64,000 nucleotides of DNA from Trebonia sp963767685 (lineage in GTDB: Bacteria > Actinomycetota > Actinomycetes > Streptosporangiales > Streptosporangiaceae): assembly GCA_963767685.1 (NCBI GenBank), contig CAVYEZ010000018.1:124001-188000 (forward strand). Reading direction: 5' to 3'. Shown piece by piece: positions 16,774-24,610 of the stretch; within the stretch, counting starts at the first letter, position 1; every line of letters starts with the position of its first letter. Position numbers and translations under genes: made by a program. Under the pieces are notes generated by a model, which saw only the letters and a program-made list of their open reading frames with translations, did not search any database and had not been told where the DNA came from.

Positions 16774-17085
16774 CTATCGGATGCCGTCGAGCAGCGAGGC
16801 GGCGATGGACTGGTCGCTGCCCTCTTCTGGGATTAGCAGCAGGCAGGCCAGGTAGGCCGGAATGCCGGCGCCGCCCAGGAAGGTGAAGACCGCGAAGGCG
16901 ACGCGCACGATCGTCGTGTCGACCCCGAGGTAGTCCGCGAGGCCGGCGCACACGCCGGCGAGCATGCGCCCGTGGTAGGCGCGGCGAAGCGGCGGCCGGC
17001 CAACCGGGCCGGCGAACGGACGCGTTTCGGTGGAGTCGGCCGGCGTTTCGTTAAAGTCTGAGTGGGTGTCCCCGGAAGTGCTCAT
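16774..17085 (-). CDS. PspC domain protein
   Basis: Small (103 residues) membrane protein with a PspC domain at about 36-95: YHGRMLAGVCAGLADYLGVD, a membrane helix with FAVFTFLGGAGIPAYLACLLLIP. I chose ATG at 17085 because the residues upstream of it are low-complexity and the ATG gives a plausible polar N-terminus. PspC proteins sense or respond to membrane stress. It is divergent from the PspC-histidine kinase gene at 17238, with 152 bp between the starts, and followed by DUF1707. Confidence 0.82.
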   Translation of the reverse strand: MSTSGDTHSDFNETPADSTETRPFAGPVGRPPLRRAYHGRMLAGVCAGLADYLGVDTTIVRVAFAVFTFLGGAGIPAYLACLLLIPEEGSDQSIAASLLDGIR

Positions 17086-17237
17086 GGCACAAGTCTCGGT
17101 CGCCCGCCCGCGCCGGGGTATCGGGAACAGCCCTGGCTCGACCCTGACCCGCCGCGCCCCCACCCTGAGGCACCCTGAGTACGCATCCGGGAAAGCCCCG
17201 ATGGCAGCCGCGGCACTTTTCGGGTGATGATGGTGGG

Positions 17238-18647
17238 ATGCAGGACGTGACGCCTGAGGGCGGGCAGTGGAACGGGCACTGGCACGGCCCGCCGCGCCCG
17301 CCTGGGCCGCCGCCCTGGTCCGGGCCTGGCCCGCAAGACGACGTGCCCGGCTGGGTCCACCACACCAGACGGTGGCGGAACCGCGGTAACGGCCAGCCGC
17401 TGCGCCGGGACCCGGACGACCGGCTCGCCGGCGGCATCGCGGCGGGCATCGCGGCGTGGCGCGGCTTCAGCCCCACCACGGTACGGATCGTGCTCGCCGT
17501 CGCCGCGCTGATCAGCCAGGGCTGGGCGGTGCCGTTCTACGTGCTCGGCTGGCTGCTGATCCCGGTCAGGGGCCAGGAGACCAACATCGTGCACCGGGCG
17601 AAGCACGACGCCCGCGGCGTGGTGCTCGCGGTCGCGCTCGCGTCACTGCTAGCGGTGTTCCTCTTCCTCGCCGCGGCGTTCAACGAGGGCACGATCGAGC
17701 AGTTCGGCTGGGCGCAGGTGTTCACCGTGGCCGGCCTGACCTTGATCTGGCGCAACGCGCCGGATGACGAGCGGGCCGGGATGCGCCGCCTGGTGCAGCC
17801 GCTGGAGAGCCTTGGCGGTGGCACCGGCTCTAAGCGCGGCACGAGGGTGCGGATCGCCGGGGCGGCGGTGCTGTTCGCCATCGGGCTCGGCGGGCTGCTG
17901 AGCCTCCACGGTGGCGTTGCCCTGCTCGCGCCGCTCGGCGGCTTCCTGTTCGTGGTGGCCGCGTTCGTGCTGCTGTTCGGCCCGTGGTGGCTGCGGATCG
18001 CCCGGGACCTCGTATTTGAGCGGCAGGCGCGGGCCCGGGCCGAGGAGCGGGCCGACTTCGCGGCGCACATGCACGACTCGGTGCTGCAGACGCTCGCCCT
18101 CATCCAGCGGCGCGCCGAGGACCCGCAAGCGGTGGTCCAGCTCGCCCGTGCCCAGGAACGCGAGCTGCGCTCCTGGCTGTTCGAGGGGCGCGCACCGGGC
18201 GACACCGACGCCTCGTCGTTCGCCGAGGGAGTGCGGCAGATCCAGCGGGACGTCGAGGCCAGGCACGGCGTCCCCGTCGAGATCGTTACCGTCGCGGACT
18301 GTCCGCTCGACGAGCACCTGGGCGCCCTGCTGGCCGCGACCAGGGAGGCGACCGTGAACGCGGCCAAGTGGTCGGGAGCAGCCGTGATCTCGGTATTCGC
18401 CGAGGTGGAGCCGGATAAGGTCAATGTTGCCGTGCGGGACCGGGGCAAGGGCTTCGACCCGGCGGCCGTCCCCGGCGACCGCAAGGGAGTCGCGGAGTCG
18501 ATCCGCGGCCGGATCAGCCGGCATGGCGGCGAGGCGGCCGTGCAGTCGGCGCCAGGGGAGGGAACCAAGGTGACACTGACGATGCCGCGGACCGCGCGGT
18601 CAGCGGCGGCTGAGCAGGCGCCGGCAACGGACGGGCAGCCGCGATGA
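17238..18647 (+). CDS. PspC-domain sensor histidine kinase (NarL-type)
   Basis: Membrane sensor kinase of 469 residues. A Pro-rich N-terminus is followed by a PspC domain (about 52-112, with RDPDDRLAGGIAAGIAAWRG and VLGWLLIPV), further membrane helices (126-148, 206-250), then a HisKA_3-like segment with the phospho-acceptor His279 in AAHMHDSVLQTL and a HATPase domain: N-box TREATVNAAKWS, G1 VRDRGKGFDP, G2 SAPGEGTKV. It overlaps the response-regulator gene by 4 bp (ATGA), so they form a two-component pair. A PspC input implies sensing of envelope stress; this is inference. Confidence 0.9.
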   Translation: MQDVTPEGGQWNGHWHGPPRPPGPPPWSGPGPQDDVPGWVHHTRRWRNRGNGQPLRRDPDDRLAGGIAAGIAAWRGFSPTTVRIVLAVAALISQGWAVPFYVLGWLLIPVRGQETNIVHRAKHDARGVVLAVALASLLAVFLFLAAAFNEGTIEQFGWAQVFTVAGLTLIWRNAPDDERAGMRRLVQPLESLGGGTGSKRGTRVRIAGAAVLFAIGLGGLLSLHGGVALLAPLGGFLFVVAAFVLLFGPWWLRIARDLVFERQARARAEERADFAAHMHDSVLQTLALIQRRAEDPQAVVQLARAQERELRSWLFEGRAPGDTDASSFAEGVRQIQRDVEARHGVPVEIVTVADCPLDEHLGALLAATREATVNAAKWSGAAVISVFAEVEPDKVNVAVRDRGKGFDPAAVPGDRKGVAESIRGRISRHGGEAAVQSAPGEGTKVTLTMPRTARSAAAEQAPATDGQPR

Positions 18648-19297
18648 GTACGCCGAGGGTGGTCCTGGTCGATGACCACGGGCTGTTCCGCTCGGGCGTG
18701 CGGGCCGAGCTCGGGACCCGGGTGGAAGTGATCGGCGAGGCGGACGACGTCGGCCCGGCCATCGAGCTGATCGGGCGGCTGCTGCCCGACGTGGTGCTGC
18801 TCGACGTGCACCTGCCGGGCGGCGGCGGGCACGCCGTCATCACCGAGGTGAAGCAGGAGCACCCCGAGATCAAGTTCCTCGCGCTGTCGGCCTCCGACGC
18901 GCCGGAGGACGTGATCGCGGTGATCCGGGCGGGCGCGCGCGGCTACGTCACCAAGACGATCTCCACCGACGACCTCGCCGACGCGATCAAGCGGGTCGCC
19001 GGCGGCGACGCGGTGTTCTCGCACCGGCTGGCCGGCTTCGTGCTCGACGCCTTCGCGTCGGCGCCCGCGCCGGACGACGTCAAGCCGTCCTTCGACCCCG
19101 AGCTCGACCAGCTCACCAACCGGGAGCGCGAGGTGCTGCGGCTGATCGCCCAGGGCTACACCTACAAGGAGATCGCCCGCGAGCTGTTCATCTCGGGCAA
19201 GACCGTCGAGAGCCACGTCTCGTCGGTGCTCCGCAAGCTGCAGCTCTCCTCCCGGCACCAGCTCACCCGCTGGGCCACGGAACGCCGCCTCACGTAA
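18644..19297 (+). CDS. LuxR/NarL family response regulator
   Basis: 217 residues: receiver domain 1-120 with acidic pocket D10/D11, phospho-acceptor Asp54 in VVLLDVHLPGG and Lys in GYVTKTIS; LuxR HTH domain at about 145-210 (LTNREREVLRLIAQGYTYKE, IARELFISGKTVESHVSSVL). It is translationally coupled to the PspC kinase through ATGA at 18644-18647. Likely targets include the adjacent divergent PspC-DUF1707 operon, by analogy with autoregulated stress systems. Confidence 0.92.
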   Translation: MSTPRVVLVDDHGLFRSGVRAELGTRVEVIGEADDVGPAIELIGRLLPDVVLLDVHLPGGGGHAVITEVKQEHPEIKFLALSASDAPEDVIAVIRAGARGYVTKTISTDDLADAIKRVAGGDAVFSHRLAGFVLDAFASAPAPDDVKPSFDPELDQLTNREREVLRLIAQGYTYKEIARELFISGKTVESHVSSVLRKLQLSSRHQLTRWATERRLT

Positions 19298-19324
19298 CCT
19301 GCGGATATCGCTACAATTCGCGGT

Positions 19325-20134
19325 GTGAGCACCGAACTTCCCGACGGGAACTTTGACCCCACTCGTCCGCACGCGGCCCGGGTCTACGACTACCTGCTCG
19401 GCGGGAAGAACAACTTCACCGCCGACCGCGAGGTCGGCGACCAGATCATCGCCCGACTGCCCGAGGTCCAGGTGGGCGTCCAGGCCCAGCGCGCCGTGCT
19501 CGGCCGGGTGGTCCGCTACCTGGTCGGCGAGGCCGGGGTCAGGCAGCTGATCGACATCGGTTCCGGCCTGCCGACCTCGGACAACGTGCACGAGATCGCC
19601 CGCCGGACCGCGCTCGGCACCCGGGTGGTCTACGTGGACAACGACCCCGTCGTCCTCGCGCACGCCCGGGCCATCCTGAGCGATGAGGCGTCGACGTTCG
19701 CCGAGCGCGGCGACCTGCTCGACCCGGCCTCGATCGTGGCCAACCCGGCGGTCCGCGATCACCTGAACTGGGACCAGCCGATCGGGCTCCTGCTGTGCGG
19801 AATCGTGCACTACGTGCTGGACGATGAGAACCCGGTACGGCTGGTCGCCGAGCTGGTCGACGCGCTGCCGGCCGGCAGCTACGTGTTCATCCACCACCTG
19901 CTCGACACCGGCGACCCGGCGGCCGCCGCGCTCCAGGAGCAGATGCTCAAGGGCCTCGGCCGGGTCAAGTTCCGCACGCTTCCCGAGGTCCGCGCGCTCT
20001 TCGGCGGCCTCGAGCTCGTCGAGCCTGGCCTCGTCCCGGTCCCCGAGTGGCGCCCCGACCCCGGCACCCCGATCCGCGTCGACTACGGCGTGATCCTGTC
20101 AATGGCCTGCGCCGGCGTGGGCCGCAAGCCCTGA
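19325..20134 (+). CDS. S-adenosyl methyltransferase, Methyltransf_19 (DUF574) family
   Basis: 269 residues starting with GTG at 19325. The family hallmarks are FDPTRPHAARVYDYLLGGKNN near the N-terminus, LIDIGSGLPTSDNVHEIAR as SAM motif I, and VVYVDNDPVVLAHARAIL as motif II. These proteins occur in many copies in Streptomyces and relatives and their substrate is mostly unknown. Its last 36 nt overlap the convergent gene at 20099. Confidence 0.9.
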   Translation: MSTELPDGNFDPTRPHAARVYDYLLGGKNNFTADREVGDQIIARLPEVQVGVQAQRAVLGRVVRYLVGEAGVRQLIDIGSGLPTSDNVHEIARRTALGTRVVYVDNDPVVLAHARAILSDEASTFAERGDLLDPASIVANPAVRDHLNWDQPIGLLLCGIVHYVLDDENPVRLVAELVDALPAGSYVFIHHLLDTGDPAAAALQEQMLKGLGRVKFRTLPEVRALFGGLELVEPGLVPVPEWRPDPGTPIRVDYGVILSMACAGVGRKP

Positions 20135-20950
20135 GCCGCTCTCGACGCTCCCCGCGCCCCAGATGCGCTCGCCGTCGGGCAGCCCGGCGAGCTCGCCGGC
20201 GAGCCGGTCGCGGTCCGCGTCGTCGCTCGGCCGGATCGCCTCGATCAGCGCCGCCGTGTGCGACATGACGTGGGCGCGCCACGCGCGCGTCGCGGCGACC
20301 GACGCGGACACCGGCGGCGGGTCGATGGCGAGGATCTGGTTGACGTAACGCTCGAGCAGGGTGCCAAGCGGTCCGCGGGAGCCGCGGACGCGCAGCGCGT
20401 GGACCTTCTGCAGGTCGAACAGCCGCTCGGTCTCCGGTGAGGCGATGACCCGCCGCGACAGGTCCCAGGCCGAGCTGGTCAGCCAGCGCGGGTTGGCCGA
20501 GCCGTCGGGGTTCAGCGCGGGCACGATGTAGGCGGCGCGCGCGCCCGGGGCGCGCCGCCACGCCCGCAGCTCGTCCCGGCGCAGCGAGGCGAACGCGCGG
20601 CTGTCGAGCTGGAGCTGGCGCTTGGCCCAGAGGTACTCCTCGAGGAAGCGCGCGTTCTGCGGCCAGCCGAGCTCGTCGAGCGCGGCCAGGACAACCTTCC
20701 TGATCGGCGGGCCCGGCGTAGTGGCGCGCAGGCCGGCGCTCGCGGTGCGGCGCAGCTGGCCGATCAGCTCCTCCCGCCGCTGGTCGAGGCGGCCGAGCAT
20801 GGTGGCCTGGGCGACGAGCTCCCCGACGGGCACGTCGGTGTCTCTCGCATCCTCAGCGAGTCGGCGGGCAACCTTCAGGGTTTCCTCAAGTGCGGCGGCA
20901 AGATCATCACGTACGGCAGCCAAGCTCACGGAGGGGACTGTACCCCGCAC
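20099..20950 (-). CDS. Conserved protein with predicted winged-helix segment, function unknown
   Basis: 283 residues from GTG 20950. The first 60 residues are helical (coiled-coil-like). Residues about 80-140 (PPIRKVVLAALDELGWPQNA followed by RFLEEYLWAKRQLQLDSRAF) look like a winged helix-turn-helix, and YIVPALNPDGSANPRWLTSS follows as a distinct loop. I do not recognise the family. It is divergent from the NYN nuclease gene; the 115-bp gap between them contains two palindromes that could be its operators. Confidence 0.6.
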   Translation of the reverse strand: MRGTVPSVSLAAVRDDLAAALEETLKVARRLAEDARDTDVPVGELVAQATMLGRLDQRREELIGQLRRTASAGLRATTPGPPIRKVVLAALDELGWPQNARFLEEYLWAKRQLQLDSRAFASLRRDELRAWRRAPGARAAYIVPALNPDGSANPRWLTSSAWDLSRRVIASPETERLFDLQKVHALRVRGSRGPLGTLLERYVNQILAIDPPPVSASVAATRAWRAHVMSHTAALIEAIRPSDDADRDRLAGELAGLPDGERIWGAGSVESGSGLAAHAGAGH

Positions 20951-20993
20951 CCATGCGGGGTATCCATGGCTCCCCCATGCGATTGGCGCATGG
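20941..20993. promoter_or_regulatory. Two adjacent palindromes between divergent genes
   Basis: TACCCCGCA-CCCA-TGCGGGGTA at 20941-20962 and CCATGCG-ATTGG-CGCATGG at 20975-20993. The first overlaps the start of the minus-strand gene. Two dyads side by side in a divergent promoter region suggest operator sites. Confidence 0.5.
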
Positions 20994-21065
20994 ATTTTGT
21001 GGGTATCGAATCACACGCGGGGAATTTGCCAACAGCACAGGGGTTCGCCTTAGGAGGTGCCTGTC

Positions 21066-21575
21066 ATGTCAGCGACGCCCAAGGTCAATAACGTGAGACC
21101 GCTGCGCAAGGTGAGCTACCGTTGGCGATTCCCTGATCGCGCGCTGCACGTGGTGGACATCGAGAACCTGGCCGGTGCCGCGGTGCCGAGCCTTGACCTG
21201 GTCACGGCGGTGCAGGTCAGGTACCTCGCGCGGCTTGGGTTCGGCGCGGATGACCAGGTGGTGCTGGCCGCCAGTCACCTTGCCCTGCTGAACGCCGGGC
21301 TCGGCTGGCCGCACGCCAGGTACCGGGTGCGGTCAGGCAAGGACGGCGCCGACCTCGCGCTCATCGACGTGCTCGAGCATGAAAACGTCGCCGCCAGGTT
21401 CAGCCACGTGGTGATCGGCTCCGGCGACGGGCTGTTCGGCGACACGGCGGCGCGCCTCGCGGCCCGCGGCGTCTACATCACCGTGGTGAGCCGCCGGGGC
21501 AGCCTGGCCCAGGGCCTGGCCCGGGCCGCCCGCGACGTGATCTACCTAGACGGTCCGCAGGCGGCCGCCGCGTAG
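21066..21575 (+). CDS. NYN/PIN-like nuclease domain protein
   Basis: 169 residues. ATG at 21066 is preceded by AGGAGG 9-10 nt upstream. The NYN/PIN-like fold is suggested by an acidic first strand (ALHVVDIENLAG), DGADLALIDVLEH in the middle and VVIGSGDGLFGDTAARLAARG with another acidic residue, then VYITVVSRRGSLAQGL. These acidic positions match the metal site of NYN RNases. A basic N-terminus (RKVSYRWRFPDR) could bind RNA. Target unknown. It has a divergent, possibly regulatory neighbour. Confidence 0.7.
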   Translation: MSATPKVNNVRPLRKVSYRWRFPDRALHVVDIENLAGAAVPSLDLVTAVQVRYLARLGFGADDQVVLAASHLALLNAGLGWPHARYRVRSGKDGADLALIDVLEHENVAARFSHVVIGSGDGLFGDTAARLAARGVYITVVSRRGSLAQGLARAARDVIYLDGPQAAAA

Positions 21576-21583
21576 CCGGCCGC

Positions 21584-22774
21584 TCATCGGCCGTAACCCT
21601 GCACGAGGGCGCGGCCGATGATCATCTTCTGGATGTCCGACGTTCCCTCGCCGATCAGCAACATGGGCGCGTCCCGGTAGAGCCGCTCGATCTCGTGCTC
21701 GGTCGAGTAGCCGTAGCCGCCGTGGATGCGCAGCGAGTCCTCGACGACCTCCTTGCAGTACTCGGCGGCGAGGTACTTGGCCATGCCCGCCTCGACGTCG
21801 GACTGGCCGCCGGCCGCCTTGCGGCGGGCGGCCATGACCATCACTTGATGGGCGGCGGTCACCTTGCTCGCCATCTCGGCCAGCCGGAAGGTGATCGCCT
21901 GGTGCTCGCCGATGATCTTTCCGAACGTCTTCCGCTGTCTCGAATAGGCCAGCGCTAGCTCGAACGCGCGGTAGGCCACGCCGCAGCCGCGCGCCGCCAC
22001 GTTCACCCGGCCCACCTCGATGCCGTCCATCATCTGGTAAAACCCGCGGCCCGGCTGCTCACCGAGGACCCGGCCGGCGGGGATTCGCAGGCCGTCGAGC
22101 AGTAGCTCGGTGGTGTCCACGCCGCGGTACCCCAGCTTGTGGATCTTGCCGGGCACGGTGAGCCCCGGCCGGGTCTCGCCGAAGCCCGGGTCCTTCTCGA
22201 TCAGGAACGTCGTCAGGTTCTGGTGCGGCCGGGCGCCGCCCTCGTCGGTCTTCGCGAGCAGGGCGATCAGGCTCGCGGTGGCGCCGTTGGTGAGCCACAT
22301 CTTCTGCCCGGTGATCACGTAGTCGTCGCCGTCCCTGGTGGCCGCGGTCCTGATGGCCGCGACGTCGGAGCCGAGGTCAGGCTCGGACATGGACAGCGCA
22401 GAACGGATCTCGCCGGTCGCCATCGGCGGCAGGAAGTAGTCCCGCTGTTCCCTGGTGCCGTGGGCCGCCACCAGGTAGGCCACGATGAAGTGGGTGTTCA
22501 GGATCCCCGACAGCGACATCCAGCCCCTGGCGAGCTCCTCCACCACGAGCGCGTAGGTGAGCAGCGACTCGCCGAGCCCGCCGTACTCCTCGCCGATCGT
22601 GAGGCCGAAGACGCCAAGCTCCTTCATCTGCCGCACGAGCCCGTCGGGGTAGACGTCGGCGTGCTCAAGCTCCGAGGCGACGGGGATGACCTCCGCGTCG
22701 ACGAAGTCGCGGACGGTAGCCAGGATGTCGCGCTGTTGCTCGGTGAGCCCGTCGGTATCGGTGAGGCGTCGCAT
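21584..22774 (-). CDS. Acyl-CoA dehydrogenase
   Basis: FAD enzyme that oxidises acyl-CoA to enoyl-CoA in fatty or branched-acid breakdown. 396 residues. Seen: N-terminal helical domain, the middle domain with ALSMSEPDLGSDVAAIRTAA and MWLTNGATASLIALLAKTDE, and the C-terminal signature RIHGGYGYSTEHEIERLYRD with LLIGEGTSDIQKMIIGR, where Glu in GEGTS is the usual catalytic base of this subfamily. Substrate chain length cannot be told. It is followed upstream on the same strand, 33 bp away, by a CoA-transferase gene, so the two may act in one carboxylic-acid pathway. Confidence 0.9.
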   Translation of the reverse strand: MRRLTDTDGLTEQQRDILATVRDFVDAEVIPVASELEHADVYPDGLVRQMKELGVFGLTIGEEYGGLGESLLTYALVVEELARGWMSLSGILNTHFIVAYLVAAHGTREQRDYFLPPMATGEIRSALSMSEPDLGSDVAAIRTAATRDGDDYVITGQKMWLTNGATASLIALLAKTDEGGARPHQNLTTFLIEKDPGFGETRPGLTVPGKIHKLGYRGVDTTELLLDGLRIPAGRVLGEQPGRGFYQMMDGIEVGRVNVAARGCGVAYRAFELALAYSRQRKTFGKIIGEHQAITFRLAEMASKVTAAHQVMVMAARRKAAGGQSDVEAGMAKYLAAEYCKEVVEDSLRIHGGYGYSTEHEIERLYRDAPMLLIGEGTSDIQKMIIGRALVQGYGR

Positions 22775-22807
22775 GGGCCCATTTTCGCTGCCGGTCCGCC
22801 GGCCCGG

Positions 22808-23986
22808 TCAAGCCGGACCCGCCATCCGCAGGCGCGCCTCGCGCAGCACCGCCTCGGTGTCCGCGCCGAGGGCCGGGGCCGGGGCTGGCGTTTGCGTCGT
22901 GCCCGGCTGGGCCAGCGGGCTGCCGGTGGCTAGGACCGGGCCGATGCCGGGCTGGTCGATGCGGGCGACGAGCGGGTTCGCAAGCGTTGCGGTGTCCGCG
23001 GCCAGCTCCGCGAACGTGCGGTAACGCTCCCAGAGGACCGAGGTGCCCCCGAGGGCCGCGGCGACCTCGCCGGTGGTGTGCTCGCCGAACCAGGGGGCGA
23101 GCAACGCGGCGATCACCTCGCGGTGCGCGTAGCGGTCGCTGTCGCTGGTGAAGTCCGCGCCAAGGGCCCGCTCGACGGCGGCGAGGGGTTCGGTGCGGCC
23201 GGTGACGCGCGCCAGGTCCGCGTAGTGCCGCGCGGTGAGGGTCACGACCAGGACCGAGTCACCCGATCTCGTTCGGAAATCCCTCCCGAAGCCACCGTAC
23301 AAGTGGTTTCCGACGCGCGGACGGCCGCCACCGACCTCTCCCTCGGCCAGGAAGCCGAGGTGGCCGGTCACGGCCAGCGCCACGTCGGCGAGCGGCAGCG
23401 TGATCGCCCGCCCGGCGCCGGTGCGGCGGCGGTGCCGCTCGGCGGCGAGGATTCCGACGGCCGCGTACAGTCCGCAGGCCACGTCCCAGGCGGGCAGGAC
23501 GTGGTTGACCGGGCCTGCCGTGGCCTCGCCGCCCGTGGCCAGCGGGAAGCCGATGGCGGCGTTGACCGTGTAGTCCACCGCCGGCCTGCCGTCGTGCCCG
23601 CCGGTGATGCGCAGGTGGATGAGGTCCGGGCGCCCGTCCCTGAGCGCGTCGTAGGACAGCCACGGGTAGCCGGCGTTGGTGAGCACGATCCCGCCGTCCG
23701 GTCCCGAGCCCGCGACGAGGTCCGCGACCGCGCGCTGCCCGGCGGGGGAGCGGAGGTCAAGGGCGGCGGAGCGCTTGCCCTTGTTCAGCCCGGTCCAGTA
23801 CAGGCTCCCGCCGTTGGGTGCCAGCGGCCAGCGCGTGGTGTCGGGCGCGCCGCCGAGCGGGTCGATCCTGACGACCTCGGCGCCGAGCTGGGCCAGCGTC
23901 ATCCCGCCGAGCGGCGCCGCGACGAACGAGGAGACCTCGATGATCCGCAGGCCGGCCAGGGGAGCGTCGTCATCGTCGGAGAGCAT
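22808..23986 (-). CDS. CaiB/BaiF family (class III) CoA-transferase
   Basis: Transfers CoA between carboxylic acids. From ATG 23986 the product is 392 residues, beginning MLSDDDDAPLAGLRIIEVSS, followed by FVAAPLGGMTLAQLGAEVVRIDPLGG and the Asp-containing segment typical of the family. A GTG 33 nt further upstream is in frame but adds no homology. CaiB proteins are usually about 400 residues, so this is full length. It is upstream of the acyl-CoA dehydrogenase gene, 33 bp apart, consistent with one transcript. Confidence 0.85.
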   Translation of the reverse strand: MLSDDDDAPLAGLRIIEVSSFVAAPLGGMTLAQLGAEVVRIDPLGGAPDTTRWPLAPNGGSLYWTGLNKGKRSAALDLRSPAGQRAVADLVAGSGPDGGIVLTNAGYPWLSYDALRDGRPDLIHLRITGGHDGRPAVDYTVNAAIGFPLATGGEATAGPVNHVLPAWDVACGLYAAVGILAAERHRRRTGAGRAITLPLADVALAVTGHLGFLAEGEVGGGRPRVGNHLYGGFGRDFRTRSGDSVLVVTLTARHYADLARVTGRTEPLAAVERALGADFTSDSDRYAHREVIAALLAPWFGEHTTGEVAAALGGTSVLWERYRTFAELAADTATLANPLVARIDQPGIGPVLATGSPLAQPGTTQTPAPAPALGADTEAVLREARLRMAGPA

Positions 23987-24103
23987 CTGACCACTATGCA
24001 GCAACGGGTTCGGCGACACGCCGGCGCCCGGTTCCCGGCGCGGCCCGGCGCGTGCTAGGTTCGATTACCAGTGCGAATCCAGGCAAGAGACAGGGGGATA
24101 CCA

Positions 24104-24511
24104 ATGGCATCTCGGCTTAACCCGTACCTCAACTTCAACGGCAATGCCCGCCAGGCGCTGGAGTTCTACACCAGCGTGTTCGGCGGGAACCTGAACCTCA
24201 GCACCTTCGCCGAGTTCGGCATGGCGGAGGCGCCGGTGGCCGACAAGATCATGCACGGCCAGCTCGAGACCGACGCCGGCTACACGCTCATGGCCGCCGA
24301 CACTCCGCCGGGGATGGAGTTCAACGGCATGCACGGGTTCGGGGTCAGCCTTAGCGGCGACGACGCCGACGTGCTGCGCGGCTACTTCGACAAGCTGTCC
24401 GACGGCGGGACCGTCACGATGCCGATGCAGAAGCAGGCGTGGGGCGATGAGTTCGGCATGTGCACCGACAAGTTCGGCGTGCCGTGGCTGGTCAATATCG
24501 GCCAGGCGTAG
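24104..24511 (+). CDS. VOC (glyoxalase/PhnB-like) family protein
   Basis: 135 residues, start ATG 24104 after AGACAGGGGGAT. The fold is recognised from NPYLNFNGNARQALEFYTSVFGG at the N-terminus, MHGQLETDAGYTLMAAD in the middle and WGDEFGMCTDKFGVPWLVNI at the C-terminus. PhnB-like VOC proteins of this type are usually metal-poor and of unknown substrate. It converges with the NlpC/P60 gene, with a strong hairpin in between. Confidence 0.85.
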   Translation: MASRLNPYLNFNGNARQALEFYTSVFGGNLNLSTFAEFGMAEAPVADKIMHGQLETDAGYTLMAADTPPGMEFNGMHGFGVSLSGDDADVLRGYFDKLSDGGTVTMPMQKQAWGDEFGMCTDKFGVPWLVNIGQA

Positions 24512-24518
24512 GCGCCGG

Positions 24519-24588
24519 AACGCGCGAAGCGCTCCGGGCAACGCGCGAAGCGCTCCGGCCGGGCCTGGCGGCCCGGCCGGAGCGCTTC
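24519..24588. terminator. Bidirectional terminator with a duplicated arm
   Basis: A perfect 19-bp stem pairs 24547-24565 with 24570-24588 (loop TGGC), between convergent genes ending at 24511 and 24611. The sequence AACGCGCGAAGCGCTCCGG occurs twice (24519-24537 and 24540-24558), so the upstream copy can compete for the right arm. T-tracts are weak on both sides. Confidence 0.75.
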
Positions 24589-24610
24589 ACTGCTTTCAGT
24601 TACGGGTTAA

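Noticed and set aside
17537..19897. 786-codon minus-strand frame opposite the kinase/regulator/methyltransferase genes
   Set aside because: It is antisense to three well supported genes. Long stop-free antisense frames are expected in DNA this rich in G+C, and the translation is low complexity without motifs.
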